From contig NZ_CP060587.1 of the NCBI RefSeq assembly GCF_014334735.1, positions 806,001-870,000 on the forward strand: a stretch of 64,000 bases of DNA. Direction: 5' to 3'. The notes beneath the pieces are model-generated. The model was not told the DNA's origin. It was given only the letters and a program-made list of their open reading frames with translations, and did no database searches. This document shows, one piece after another, positions 1 through 8,203 of the stretch; the stretch's first letter is position 1, and each line of letters opens with the position of its first letter. The translations under genes and the position numbers were made by a program. Source of the stretch: Aeromicrobium senzhongii (GTDB taxonomy: Bacteria; Actinomycetota; Actinomycetes; Propionibacteriales; Nocardioidaceae).

Positions 1-1
1 C

Positions 2-1156
2 GTGCGTCGACTGAAGTCCGGTGACCTCGGGATGATCCCGGTCGTCATCGGGCTCGTCGTCATCTGGATCGTCTTCTACGCGATGAACCCCCGGTTCCTC
101 TCGTCACGCAACCTCGTCGAGCTGAGCCTGGACTCGGCCACGATCGGCATGATCTCCGTGGGCATCGTGCTGGTGCTGCTCCTGGGGGAGATCGACCTGT
201 CGGTGGGATCGGTCTCCGGACTGTCCGGTGCCGTCCTGGCGGTCCTGCTGGTCTACCAGGACTGGCCGCTGCTGGCGTCGATCCTCTCGGCCCTGTGTGT
301 GGGACTGCTGATCGGCGCGTTCTACGGCTTGCTCTTCACCCGGTTCGGGGTGCCGAGCTTCGTGATCACGCTCGCGGGCCTGCTGGCCTTCCTCGGCGCG
401 CAGCTGAACGTGCTCGGCTCACGCGGCACGGTCAACCTGCCCGGGGACTCGGCGCTGATCGACTTCGCGAACTTCACCTTCCTGCCGCCGTGGCTGTCGT
501 ACGTGCTCGCTGTCGCGGTGGGGCTGGCCTACCTGCTCGCCCGGCTGCGGACGCTGCGCCGCCGTGCCGCGGCCAACCTCTCGACCCCGAGTCTGAGATG
601 GATCGTCGTGCGGGCCGTCCTGATCGTCGCCGCCGTCGCGGGCGTGGCGTGGTACCTCAACATCGACCGCGGGTTCGGTGCCCTGCCGCTGCTGTGGGTG
701 GGCGTCATCATCGTGATGGACTTCCTGCTGCGGCGCACCACGTGGGGCCGGCACGTGTTCGCGGTCGGCGGCAACGAGGAGGCGTCGCGACGTGCGGGTG
801 TCGCGGTGAACAAGGTCTACATCTCGGTGTTCGCCCTGTGCTCGATGTTCGCGGCCCTCGGCGGCGTGCTGGCGGCCGGCCGGCTGCAGGCGGTCAGCCA
901 GAGCAGCGGAGGCACCGACACCAACCTGATGGCGATCGCCGCCGCGGTCATCGGCGGTACGAGCCTGTTCGGCGGTCGCGGGTCGGTGTACTCGGCGCTG
1001 TTCGGGATGCTCGTGCTGCAGTCCATCACGAGCGGGCTCAACCTGGTCGGGGTCGACGCCTACGTGCGCTACATGGTCACCGGCGCGGTGCTGTTGCTGG
1101 CCGTCACCATCGACTCGCTCGCGCGGCAGGCCCGCAAGAGCAGCGGCAGCGGATGA
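2..1156 (+). CDS. Sugar ABC transporter permease (XylH/ribose type), 5' end cut by window
   Basis: Inner-membrane permease of a carbohydrate ABC importer of the BPD_transp_2 family (xylose/ribose/simple sugar type). The visible 384 residues form about ten hydrophobic segments and carry family stretches such as LLGEIDLSVGS (near residue 62) and the late GGTSLFGGRGSV loop that contacts the ATPase. The first readable codon is a GTG at base 2, but relatives usually have a longer cytoplasmic N-terminus, so the true start is probably upstream of the window. The partner ATPase and sugar-binding protein would be expected to the left. The ABC genes downstream are a different, export-type system. Family is clear; the sugar cannot be told. 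Confidence 0.85.
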   Translation: MRRLKSGDLGMIPVVIGLVVIWIVFYAMNPRFLSSRNLVELSLDSATIGMISVGIVLVLLLGEIDLSVGSVSGLSGAVLAVLLVYQDWPLLASILSALCVGLLIGAFYGLLFTRFGVPSFVITLAGLLAFLGAQLNVLGSRGTVNLPGDSALIDFANFTFLPPWLSYVLAVAVGLAYLLARLRTLRRRAAANLSTPSLRWIVVRAVLIVAAVAGVAWYLNIDRGFGALPLLWVGVIIVMDFLLRRTTWGRHVFAVGGNEEASRRAGVAVNKVYISVFALCSMFAALGGVLAAGRLQAVSQSSGGTDTNLMAIAAAVIGGTSLFGGRGSVYSALFGMLVLQSITSGLNLVGVDAYVRYMVTGAVLLLAVTIDSLARQARKSSGSG

Positions 1157-1186
1157 TGGCCTGCCGGGGCGGGTGCCGGTCCCCGT

Positions 1187-1192
1187 TAGTCT
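1187..1192 (+). promoter_or_regulatory. Leaderless -10 box (TAGTCT) of the ABC-2 ATPase
   Basis: TAGTCT lies 7 bases before the ATG at 1200, matching the actinobacterial TANNNT -10 with transcription starting at the A of the start codon. It supports this ATG over the upstream GTG. Confidence 0.5.
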
Positions 1193-1199
1193 CGTGCGC

Positions 1200-2126
1200 A
1201 TGCGAACTGAGACCGACGTCGTCGTCGATCACCTGACCAAACAGTTCGGCTCCGTCAAGGCCGTGGATGACCTCAGCTTCACCGTCCGCCCCGGCGCCGT
1301 GACCGGATTCCTCGGTCCGAACGGAGCCGGCAAGACCACCACGCTGCGGATGCTGCTGGGACTCGTGCGGCCCTCCGGAGGGCGCGCCCTCATCGGCGGC
1401 CGGCGCTACGAGGACATCAAGCAGCCCGGAGCCGTCGTCGGAGCCGCGTTGGAGGCCTCGAGCTTCCATCCCGGCCGGACCGGACTGGACCACCTGCGCG
1501 TGTACGCGCCGCAGGTCGGAGCCAGTGACGCGCGCTGCCACGAGCTGCTCGAGCTGGTCGGCATGACCGACGCGGCCAAGCGCCGCGTCGGCGGCTACTC
1601 CATGGGCATGCGGCAGCGGCTGGGCCTGGCCTACGCGCTGCTCGGCGATCCGGACGTGATCTTGCTGGACGAGCCGGCGAACGGTCTGGACCCGCAGGGC
1701 ATCGTCTGGCTGCGCCACCTGCTGCGCGCCTTCGCCGACGAGGGCCGCACGGTGCTGGTCTCGAGCCACGTGCTCAGCGAGGTCCAGCACACCGTCGACG
1801 ACGTCGTGATCATCTCCCACGGCCGCTTGGTGCACGCCTCGCCGCTGCAGGGCCTGCACGCCCTGGTCGAGTCGCGCGTCCGGATCGCCGGTCCGGCGCC
1901 CGAGCGGATCGCGGCCCTGGCCGCCGAGCGAGGGTGGCGCCACGAGCCCGTGGCCGGGGGCGTCGACGTCGTCAACGTGTCCGCCGCCGAGGTCGGTGCC
2001 GCGGCGTTCGCGGCTGGCATCGAGGTGCACCAGCTGGCGGACGTCGGCGTCGGTCTCGAGGACGTCTTCCTGCGCCTGACCTCCAGTCCCGACGCCCCGG
2101 CGTCGCGAGGGGGTGTCGCGGCATGA
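1200..2126 (+). CDS. ABC-2 type transporter ATP-binding protein
   Basis: Cytoplasmic ATPase (308 residues) of a two-component exporter of the DrrA/CcmA/BcrA kind. Walker A GPNGAGKTT is at about 39-47, the signature YSMGMRQR at 133-140 and Walker B VILLDEP at 152-158, followed by a switch His in VSSHVLSE. The C-terminal 90 residues resemble the accessory domain of antibiotic or lipid exporters. The ATG overlaps nothing upstream and sits 7 bases after a TAGTCT box. Its stop overlaps the permease start (ATGA), so the two are translationally coupled. The substrate is unknown. Confidence 0.9.
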   Translation: MRTETDVVVDHLTKQFGSVKAVDDLSFTVRPGAVTGFLGPNGAGKTTTLRMLLGLVRPSGGRALIGGRRYEDIKQPGAVVGAALEASSFHPGRTGLDHLRVYAPQVGASDARCHELLELVGMTDAAKRRVGGYSMGMRQRLGLAYALLGDPDVILLDEPANGLDPQGIVWLRHLLRAFADEGRTVLVSSHVLSEVQHTVDDVVIISHGRLVHASPLQGLHALVESRVRIAGPAPERIAALAAERGWRHEPVAGGVDVVNVSAAEVGAAAFAAGIEVHQLADVGVGLEDVFLRLTSSPDAPASRGGVAA

Positions 2127-2917
2127 GCACTGCGATCAAGGCAGAGCTGCGGAAGCTCTTCAGCACCCGTCTGTGGTGGCTGCTGGCCCTCGTGCTGGTG
2201 GCGTACCTCGTGTTCATCGCCGTGGTGATCTCGTTCTCGTTCACCGTCGACATGGGCGACGACTCGGTGGGCATGCCGGTGGGTGAGGAGCTGGCGCGCG
2301 TCGTCTACTCGCTCACCAGCCCGATCGGCTACGTCTTCCCGCTCATCGTGGGCAGCCTGCTGTTCACCGGCGAGTTCCGGCACAAGACCATCACCGCGTC
2401 CCTGCTGGCCCAGCCGAACCGGTCGGTGCTGATGGCCGCCAAGCTGGTCGCGGCCGTCGTGGTCGGCCTGATCTACGGCGTCATCGGGACGCTGTCGACC
2501 GTCGCCGGGGCGGCTCCCGTGCTCGCGTGGCGCGGTGACGGTGCCTACCTGGGCGCCGAGAGCGTGCTGGTCCTGCTGGGCATGTCGGTCCTGGTCATGA
2601 CGATCTGGGCCGTCCTGGGCACCGCGATCGGCAGCGTCCTGACGAACCAGGTCGCCGCGATCATCGTGATCCTGGCGTTCACCCAGTTCGTCGAGCCGAT
2701 CGCGCGCGTCGCGCTCGGTGCCTGGGACGCGACGTCCGAGGTGGCCAAGTACCTGCCGGGCGCGGCAGCCGATGCCGTCCTGGGGTCGAGCTTCTTCGCC
2801 CAGGACACCACGACGGATCTGCTCTCGCGTGGGCCCGGGGCGATCGTGCTGCTGGCCTACGTCGTGGTGTTCGTGCTGCTGGGCCGCTTCGTGACCCTGC
2901 GTCGCGACATCGGCTGA
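2123..2917 (+). CDS. ABC-2 type transporter permease
   Basis: Membrane partner of the preceding ATPase, 264 residues with about six hydrophobic segments (the first near 18-40 after a short basic N-terminus). A large polar loop between the first two segments and the stretch TGEFRHKTI (about 88-96) are typical of ABC-2 permeases, where the latter contacts the ATPase. The start ATG overlaps the ATPase stop by ATGA. The gene ends 25 bases before a long hairpin that could end transcription. Exporter class is well supported, cargo is not. Confidence 0.87.
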   Translation: MSTAIKAELRKLFSTRLWWLLALVLVAYLVFIAVVISFSFTVDMGDDSVGMPVGEELARVVYSLTSPIGYVFPLIVGSLLFTGEFRHKTITASLLAQPNRSVLMAAKLVAAVVVGLIYGVIGTLSTVAGAAPVLAWRGDGAYLGAESVLVLLGMSVLVMTIWAVLGTAIGSVLTNQVAAIIVILAFTQFVEPIARVALGAWDATSEVAKYLPGAAADAVLGSSFFAQDTTTDLLSRGPGAIVLLAYVVVFVLLGRFVTLRRDIG

Positions 2918-2941
2918 GCGACTCTCGCCGCCACCCCTGGC

Positions 2942-3002
2942 CACTTTTGGAAACGGATCCACCTTTCTGCCCCGGCGGAACGTGGATCCGTTTCCAAAAG
3001 TG
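2942..3002. repeat. 61-base near-palindrome with perfect 21-bp arms
   Basis: Bases 2942-2962 and 2982-3002 are exact reverse complements (21 of 21), separated by a 19-base loop that itself can pair partly. The arms are AT-richer than the surroundings (CTTTTGGAAACGGATCC core). It lies between two convergent genes, so a bidirectional terminator is possible, but there is no T-run and the arms are far longer than needed. A dispersed palindromic repeat (REP/MITE-like) is the alternative. Confidence 0.8.
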
Positions 3003-3078
3003 CGAGCGGGGGAGGGACTGCGAGCGGGGGAGGGGCTGAGGGCGACCGAGGGCTGAGGGCTGAGCAAGCCCGCTCAGC
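3001..3078. repeat. Short tandem repeats and small hairpin between convergent genes
   Basis: TGCGAGCGGGGGAGGG occurs at 3001-3016 and again at 3019-3034 (18-base period). It is followed by GAGGGC/TGAGGGC repeats to about 3064. GCTGAGC at 3059-3065 pairs with GCTCAGC at 3072-3078 across 6 bases and spans the stop of the next gene, so it may help terminate it. Confidence 0.55.
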
Positions 3079-3895
3079 GGCGGACGAACCGCACGTCGGT
3101 CCGGCTGGCGTCCCGCGTGGGACGCCAGCCGGGCTCGTCCTGGCCGGCCTCCCAGCGCATGTCGTCGAACGTGACCTCGCTGATGCGGAACTCGGTCGAG
3201 TTCGCCACGAGGAACTGCGCCAGCGCCCAGCCGCGGGTGCCGATCTGGTCGCCGCTCAGCGTGATCGCCTGCTGGCCGGACGACGGGTCTGAGTCGACGC
3301 GCACGCGGCCCCAGGCCTGGTTGAGATACGCGTCGAGGTCGGCGCCGGTCGATCCGGCCTTCGGGTCGGTCGCGCAGGCGAACGCCGCGGGGGAGTAGCC
3401 CCGTAGCGCGGAGGCCAGCACCCGGGCGTCGGCCTCGTGGTCGGCGTAGGCCTGCGGGAAGCCCGAGCGCTGGACGGCCTGGGCGGCGTCGGTGATCTCC
3501 ATGGACTCGTAGTCGTCGATCTTCGCCAGAGCGTCGTAGAACTTCCCGGTCGAGTAGACCGGATCGAGGATCTGCTCGACCGTGCCCCACCCCTGCGAGG
3601 GACGCTGTTGGAACAGGCCGACGGAGTCCCGGTCGCCGTAGTCGATGTTGCGGATCTTGGACTCTTGGTACGCCGTCGCGATCGCGATCGTCGTGGCCCG
3701 CGGCGGCAGGCCCCGCTCGTGGGCCTGGGCCGCCATGAGGGCGGCCCACTTGGCCTGCTCCACGTCGACCTCGACCGTGCGGTCACCCACCGTGGCGACG
3801 CAGAAGCCGCTGCTGTCGATGCTGTTCTCGAAGGTCTTCAGGACGACGAGCACGAGCGCCGCCGTGGCGACGACCGTGGCGACGATCCATCGCAT
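3074..3895 (-). CDS. Membrane-anchored lysozyme-like (lytic transglycosylase fold) protein
   Basis: A 273-residue protein with one N-terminal hydrophobic anchor (about 4-20) and a lysozyme-like region around 45-130. TAYQESKIRN places a candidate catalytic Glu at 78, followed by DSVGLFQQRPSQGWG, a pattern seen in actinobacterial transglycosylase-like proteins. Such proteins are often mislabelled heavy-metal transporters; nothing here supports transport. The start ATG overlaps the dapD stop (TGATG), so it is read as the second gene of a dapD operon. That makes a cell-wall role plausible because DapD leads to diaminopimelate for peptidoglycan. Fold moderately sure, activity inferred. Confidence 0.7.
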   Translation of the reverse strand: MRWIVATVVATAALVLVVLKTFENSIDSSGFCVATVGDRTVEVDVEQAKWAALMAAQAHERGLPPRATTIAIATAYQESKIRNIDYGDRDSVGLFQQRPSQGWGTVEQILDPVYSTGKFYDALAKIDDYESMEITDAAQAVQRSGFPQAYADHEADARVLASALRGYSPAAFACATDPKAGSTGADLDAYLNQAWGRVRVDSDPSSGQQAITLSGDQIGTRGWALAQFLVANSTEFRISEVTFDDMRWEAGQDEPGWRPTRDASRTDVRFVRR

Positions 3896-4833
3896 CAGTT
3901 GGCGTGCAGGTCGGCGTTGAGCTCCACGCCGGTCCGGCCGCCGCGCGGACGGGCCTCCAGTGCGCCGGTCTGGCTGTTGGTCAGGAACAAGATGCCGTCG
4001 GCGCCCGAGAGCTGGGCGGCCTTGACGACCGACCCGTCGGGCATGGTGATCTTGGAGCCCGCGGTCACGTAGGTGCCCGCCGCGACGACACAGTCGTCGC
4101 CCAGCGAGATCCCGATCCCGGCGTTGGCGCCGATCAGGCAGCCCTCGCCGACGCTGACGACCTCCTTGCCGCCACCGGACAGCGTGCCCATGATCGAAGC
4201 GCCGCCACCGACGTCCGAGCCGTTGCCGACGACGACGCCGGCCGAGATGCGTCCCTCGACCATGGCGTGGCCGAGCGTGCCGGCGTTGAAGTTGACGAAG
4301 CCCTCGTGCATGACCGTGGTGCCCTCGGCAAGGTGGGCACCCAGGCGGACGCGGTCGGCGTCGCCGATGCGCACGCCACCGGGCACGACGTAGTCGGTCA
4401 TGCGGGGGAACTTGTCGATGCTCGTGACCGACACGGTCAGGCCGGCGGCGCGGGCTCGGGCGCGGACCGCCTCGAAGTCGTCGACGGCGCACGGGCCGAT
4501 CGAGGTCCACACGACGTTGGTCAGCAGGCCGAAGATGCCGTCGAGGTTCTGCCCGTGGGGCTGGACCAGCCGGTGCGACAGCAGGTGCAGACGCAGGTAG
4601 ACGTCGTAGGCGTCTGCCGGCGGCGCGTCCAGGTCGGCGATCTCGGTGTGGACGACGTGGGTGCTGACACCGCGGACCGGGTCCTCACGCTCGGCGGCGA
4701 CCAGGTCGGACGGCTCGACGGTGGTCTCGGGCGCCGGGCCGAGGATCGGCTCGGGGTACCAGACGTCCAGGACGGTGCCCTCGGGCGTGACGGTGGCCAG
4801 GCCCCAGGCGTGGGCCGATCGGGTGTCGCTCAT
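3895..4833 (-). CDS. dapD: 2,3,4,5-tetrahydropyridine-2,6-dicarboxylate N-succinyltransferase
   Basis: Cytoplasmic enzyme of the succinylase route to lysine and meso-diaminopimelate; it transfers succinyl from succinyl-CoA to tetrahydrodipicolinate. The 312 residues match the actinobacterial DapD form: an N-terminal alpha/beta part, then a left-handed beta-helix from about 180, with hexapeptide-like turns ([42 protein letters not shown]) and the invariant [14 protein letters not shown] loop. A TAACCT box (bases 4840-4845) lies 6 bases before the ATG, suggesting a leaderless mRNA. The stop overlaps the start of the lysozyme-like gene. Confidence 0.95.
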   Translation of the reverse strand: MSDTRSAHAWGLATVTPEGTVLDVWYPEPILGPAPETTVEPSDLVAAEREDPVRGVSTHVVHTEIADLDAPPADAYDVYLRLHLLSHRLVQPHGQNLDGIFGLLTNVVWTSIGPCAVDDFEAVRARARAAGLTVSVTSIDKFPRMTDYVVPGGVRIGDADRVRLGAHLAEGTTVMHEGFVNFNAGTLGHAMVEGRISAGVVVGNGSDVGGGASIMGTLSGGGKEVVSVGEGCLIGANAGIGISLGDDCVVAAGTYVTAGSKITMPDGSVVKAAQLSGADGILFLTNSQTGALEARPRGGRTGVELNADLHAN

Positions 4834-4874
4834 GACCCAAGGTTATCGAGGCCGGTCACGCCGACGGTGTCGTG

Positions 4875-5336
4875 TCAGACGCCGCCGGCGAACCCGTGTT
4901 GGCGCCACGCCTCGTACACGGCGATCGAGGCGCAGTTCGCCAGGTTCATCGAGCGTCGCGACGGCAGCATCGGCAGGCGCAGCCGGTCGGTGACACGCGC
5001 GTCGGCGAGGACCTCGTCGGGCAGGCCGGTCGGCTCCGGCCCGAAGAGCAGGACGTCGCCGGGCTCGTAGGCGATGTCGGTGTAGGCGGTCGTGGCCGCC
5101 GTCGTGAAGGCGAAGACCCGGGCCGGCAGCAGCGCGGCGTACGCGTCCTCGAGGGTCGGGTGGACCGTGACGACGGCGAGGTCGTGGTAGTCCAGACCGG
5201 CGCGGCGCAGCTTGCTGTCCTCGAAGTCGAAGAGTGGATCGACCAGGTGCAGGTGGCTGCCGGTGGCGGCTGCGAGCCGGATGGCGTTGCCCGTGTTGCC
5301 GGCGATGCGTGGCTCGAAGAACAGGATCCGGAACAC
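4875..5336 (-). CDS. trmL: tRNA (cytidine(34)-2'-O)-methyltransferase, TrmL type
   Basis: SPOUT-class methyltransferase of 153 residues, the usual size of TrmL, which methylates the ribose of the wobble base of certain tRNA-Leu using S-adenosylmethionine. The three SPOUT motifs are visible: EPRIAGNTGN near the N-terminus (about 8-17), VLLFGPEPTGLP near 95-106, and LPMLPSRRSMNLANCASIAVYE at the C-terminal trefoil knot. Start is a GTG; TACTGT lies 6 bases upstream (5343-5348), again leaderless in pattern. No coupling to neighbours. Confidence 0.9.
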   Translation of the reverse strand: MFRILFFEPRIAGNTGNAIRLAAATGSHLHLVDPLFDFEDSKLRRAGLDYHDLAVVTVHPTLEDAYAALLPARVFAFTTAATTAYTDIAYEPGDVLLFGPEPTGLPDEVLADARVTDRLRLPMLPSRRSMNLANCASIAVYEAWRQHGFAGGV

Positions 5337-5427
5337 GCCCCCACAGTAGGCGCTACCACTTTCTCGGCGCCTCGGACGTCCGTTCCTGACAGGTGAGACG
5401 TGGTCAGAGCGACGGGTGGGACCTGCC

Positions 5428-5486
5428 TACGGTCGTGTCGACCCCCCGCACCACGGGTCGCCCGCACCATGAAAGGAACTCCCCCC
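5428..5486 (+). promoter_or_regulatory. Putative promoter and 5' leader of metQNI
   Basis: TACGGT at 5428-5433 could be the -10, giving a leader of about 45 bases. AAAGGA at 5472-5477 is a good ribosome binding site 9 bases before GTG 5487. I looked for a SAM riboswitch core and did not find one. Confidence 0.35.
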
Positions 5487-6416
5487 GTGTCCGAGAACTC
5501 CCCCCTGATCGAGGCACCGAAGCGTCGCGGCCCCGCGATCGCCCTGGCCGTCGCCGTCCTCCTCGTCGTCGGCGCCCTGGTCGCCTTCGCGCTGACTCGC
5601 GGCGACGACTCCGCCGGTGACGACCTGACGAAGGTGAAGCTCGGCGTGGTCGGTGCCAGCGACCCGTACTGGAAGACGCTGAAGGACGAGGCGAAGGACG
5701 AGGGCATCGATCTCGAGGTCGTCGACTTCGCCGACTACCCGCAGCCCAACCCGGCGCTGACCGAGGGCGAGATCGACATCAACCAGTTCCAGCACATCGT
5801 GTACCTGGCCGACTACAACGTCGCCAACGACCAGGACCTGACGCCGATCGGCTCGACGGCGATCTACCCGCTGGGCCTGTACTCGCAGAAGGTCGACTCC
5901 GTCGAGGACATCAAGTCCGGCGACACCGTCGTCGTCCCCGACGACGACAGCAACCAGGCGCGCGCGCTGGGCATCCTGCAGTCGGCCGGCCTGATCAAGC
6001 TCAAGGACGGCGGCTCGATCTTCTCGACGCTCGCCGACATCGACAAGGACGCCTCGAAGGTCAAGGTCAAGGCGATCAAGGCCGACCTGACGCCCACCTC
6101 GCTGCCCGACGTGGCCGCCGCGATCGTCAACAACGACTTCGTCGAGAAGGCCGGCCTGAAGTTCGAGGACGCCATCGCGAAGGACGATCCGTCCGACCCG
6201 AACGCGGTGCCGTACATCAACATCTTCGCCGTCCGCGCCGAGGACAAGGACAACAAGACCTACGCGAAGCTGGTCGAGGTCTACCAGAACAGCAAGAAGG
6301 TCCAGGACGGCGTGCAGGACATCGCGGCCGGGACGGCCGAGCTGCTGAAGACGCCGGTCGCCGACCTCGAGGCCTCGCTGGCCAAGGTCGAGGCGGACAC
6401 CCGCGCGCGGGGCTGA
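5487..6416 (+). CDS. metQ: Methionine ABC transporter substrate-binding protein (NlpA/MetQ family)
   Basis: Extracytoplasmic binding component of the D/L-methionine importer. After the N-terminal hydrophobic segment the protein shows the NlpA pattern: KLGVVGASDPYWKTLK, ALTEGEIDINQFQH, YPLGLYS and VVVPDDDSNQARAL. Most relatives are lipoproteins with a Cys after a short signal. Here residues 15-40 form a hydrophobic stretch with no lipobox Cys, so the protein is probably membrane-anchored by an uncleaved segment. GTG 5487 is chosen because AAAGGA lies at the right distance; an in-frame ATG at 5469 would overlap that site. metN follows after 2 bases. Confidence 0.9.
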   Translation: MSENSPLIEAPKRRGPAIALAVAVLLVVGALVAFALTRGDDSAGDDLTKVKLGVVGASDPYWKTLKDEAKDEGIDLEVVDFADYPQPNPALTEGEIDINQFQHIVYLADYNVANDQDLTPIGSTAIYPLGLYSQKVDSVEDIKSGDTVVVPDDDSNQARALGILQSAGLIKLKDGGSIFSTLADIDKDASKVKVKAIKADLTPTSLPDVAAAIVNNDFVEKAGLKFEDAIAKDDPSDPNAVPYINIFAVRAEDKDNKTYAKLVEVYQNSKKVQDGVQDIAAGTAELLKTPVADLEASLAKVEADTRARG

Positions 6417-6418
6417 CG

Positions 6419-7438
6419 ATGGCACTGGTCGAGCTGCGTGACGTCCACAAGACGTTCGCGCCCACGAAGCGCGGTGGCGCCCCGATCGAGGCGGTCCGCG
6501 GGGTCTCCCTGGACGTCGAGGCCGGCGAGATCCACGCGATCGTCGGGTACTCCGGCGCGGGCAAGTCCACCCTGGTGCGACTCGTCAACGCCCTGGAGCA
6601 GCCCACGTCCGGCACGGTGACGGTGGACGGCACGCGGCTCGACCAGCTGGGGGAGCGGGACCTGCGCCGCGTGCGGCAGGGGATCGGGATGGTCTTCCAG
6701 CAGTTCAACCTCATGCGGTCGCGGACCGTGTGGGGGAACCTGGAGTTCCCGCTGAAGTTGGCGGGCGTCGACCCGGCCGAGCGCCAGCGGCGGATCTCCG
6801 AGCTGCTGCACTTCGTCGGCCTGGCCGACAAGGCGCACGCCCACCCCGAGCAGTTGTCGGGCGGTCAGAAGCAGCGCGTGGGGATCGCCCGGGCGCTGGC
6901 GACGAACCCGTCGATCCTGTTGGCGGACGAGTCGACCAGCGCCCTGGACCCCGACACCACGCGCGAGGTCCTCGGCCTCCTGCGCAAGGTGAACGAGGAG
7001 CTGGGCATCACCATCATCGTCATCACGCACGAGATGGACGTCGTCCGGACGCTGGCCCACAAGGTCAGCGTCATGGAGACCGGCCGGGTGGTCGAGAGCG
7101 GTCCCGTGATCGACATCTTCGCCCGCCCGCGCGAGGCGGTGACCCGTCGCTTCGTCAGCACGCTCGTCGACGAGGTCCCGCAGGGCGCCGAGCTCGAGGC
7201 GCTGCGGCGTCAGTTCGAGGGCCGGTTGATCGTCGTGGACGTCGAGGGGCACACCAGTCAGTCCGACGTGTTCACTGCGCTGGCGACCCGCGGTCTGTCC
7301 GTCGAGGTCGTCCAGGGCGGCGTGAACCGCGTCGGCCCGGCCGTGTTCGGCCACGTGACCCTCGCGGTCCGCGGCGAGGGAGTGGACGAGGTCGTGGCCG
7401 AGGTCGGCCGCCTCGAGGGCGTGGAGGTGCTCGCATGA
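6419..7438 (+). CDS. metN: Methionine ABC transporter ATP-binding protein
   Basis: Cytoplasmic ATPase of the MetNIQ importer, 339 residues. Walker A GYSGAGKST at 43-51, Q-loop VFQQFNL, signature LSGGQKQR at 146-153 and Walker B ILLADEST at 166-173 are all intact. From about 255 on is a NIL domain, the C2 regulatory domain that in E. coli MetN binds methionine and shuts the transporter down (trans-inhibition). It starts 2 bases after metQ, and its stop overlaps the metI start by ATGA, so the three genes are one operon. Confidence 0.95.
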   Translation: MALVELRDVHKTFAPTKRGGAPIEAVRGVSLDVEAGEIHAIVGYSGAGKSTLVRLVNALEQPTSGTVTVDGTRLDQLGERDLRRVRQGIGMVFQQFNLMRSRTVWGNLEFPLKLAGVDPAERQRRISELLHFVGLADKAHAHPEQLSGGQKQRVGIARALATNPSILLADESTSALDPDTTREVLGLLRKVNEELGITIIVITHEMDVVRTLAHKVSVMETGRVVESGPVIDIFARPREAVTRRFVSTLVDEVPQGAELEALRRQFEGRLIVVDVEGHTSQSDVFTALATRGLSVEVVQGGVNRVGPAVFGHVTLAVRGEGVDEVVAEVGRLEGVEVLA

Positions 7439-8106
7439 TCAGCCAGGACACCAACCTGCCCGAGCTGTGGTCGCTCATCGGGACGGCGACGTGGGAGACC
7501 GTCTACATGGTCGCGATCACCCTCGCCATCGGTGGCTTCCTGGGCCTGGGCGTGGGTCTCGCGCTCTACGCGACCCGCGCGGGTGGGCTCTTCGCGAACC
7601 GGGTGGCGTTCACGCTGCTGAACCTCGTGGTCAACTTCTTCCGACCCATTCCGTTCGTCATCTTCATCGCGACGGTCCAGCCGCTGGCTCGCCTCGTCGT
7701 GGGCATCGGCATCGGCAACAAGGCGATCATCTTCGCGATGACGCTGGCGGCGATGTTCGGCATCGGCCGCATCGTCGAGCAGAACCTCGTGACGGTCGAC
7801 TCCGGGGTCATCGAGGCGGCACGCTCGATGGGCGCCAGCCGGCTGCGCATCCTCACGACCGTCGTCGTTCCCGAGGCGCTCGGCCCGCTGATCCTGGGCT
7901 ACACGTTCGCCTTCGTGGCGATCGTCGACATGAGCGCGATCGCGGGCGCGATCGGCGCCGGCGGCCTGGGCAACTTCGCGCTCCAGTACGGCTACCGCCA
8001 GTTCGACACCGTCGTGACGTGGACCGTGGTGCTGATCATCGTCGCGTTCGTCCAGGTGGGGCAGTTCCTCGGGAACACCGCGGCGCGCCGCGTCCTGCGG
8101 CGCTGA
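7435..8106 (+). CDS. metI: Methionine ABC transporter permease
   Basis: Inner-membrane permease of MetNIQ, 223 residues with about five hydrophobic segments. The EAA loop that docks on the ATPase reads IEAARSMGASRLRILTTVVVPEALGPLILG (about 123-152). Length and motif fit the MetI family well. The ATG overlaps the metN stop by 4 bases. No obvious terminator follows; a 97-base gap precedes the next gene. Confidence 0.94.
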   Translation: MISQDTNLPELWSLIGTATWETVYMVAITLAIGGFLGLGVGLALYATRAGGLFANRVAFTLLNLVVNFFRPIPFVIFIATVQPLARLVVGIGIGNKAIIFAMTLAAMFGIGRIVEQNLVTVDSGVIEAARSMGASRLRILTTVVVPEALGPLILGYTFAFVAIVDMSAIAGAIGAGGLGNFALQYGYRQFDTVVTWTVVLIIVAFVQVGQFLGNTAARRVLRR

Positions 8107-8203
8107 CGAGGTCCCGGCCGCATCGTGAGACGAGCGGAAACTGTCCGAGGCGCGTGAGTGACTGGAGGTCCGACCGCACGACCGACGACTGGAGGTGACC
8201 GTC

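Noticed and set aside
3074-3895. Heavy-metal transporter label often attached to this family
   Set aside because: One membrane segment, no metal-binding motif, and a lysozyme-like Glu region. Transport is not supported.
5337-5486. SAM riboswitch (SAM-I or SAM-IV) upstream of metQ
   Set aside because: The core motifs and multi-stem arrangement could not be found; only scattered GGTC/GACC pairs. A covariance search would settle it.
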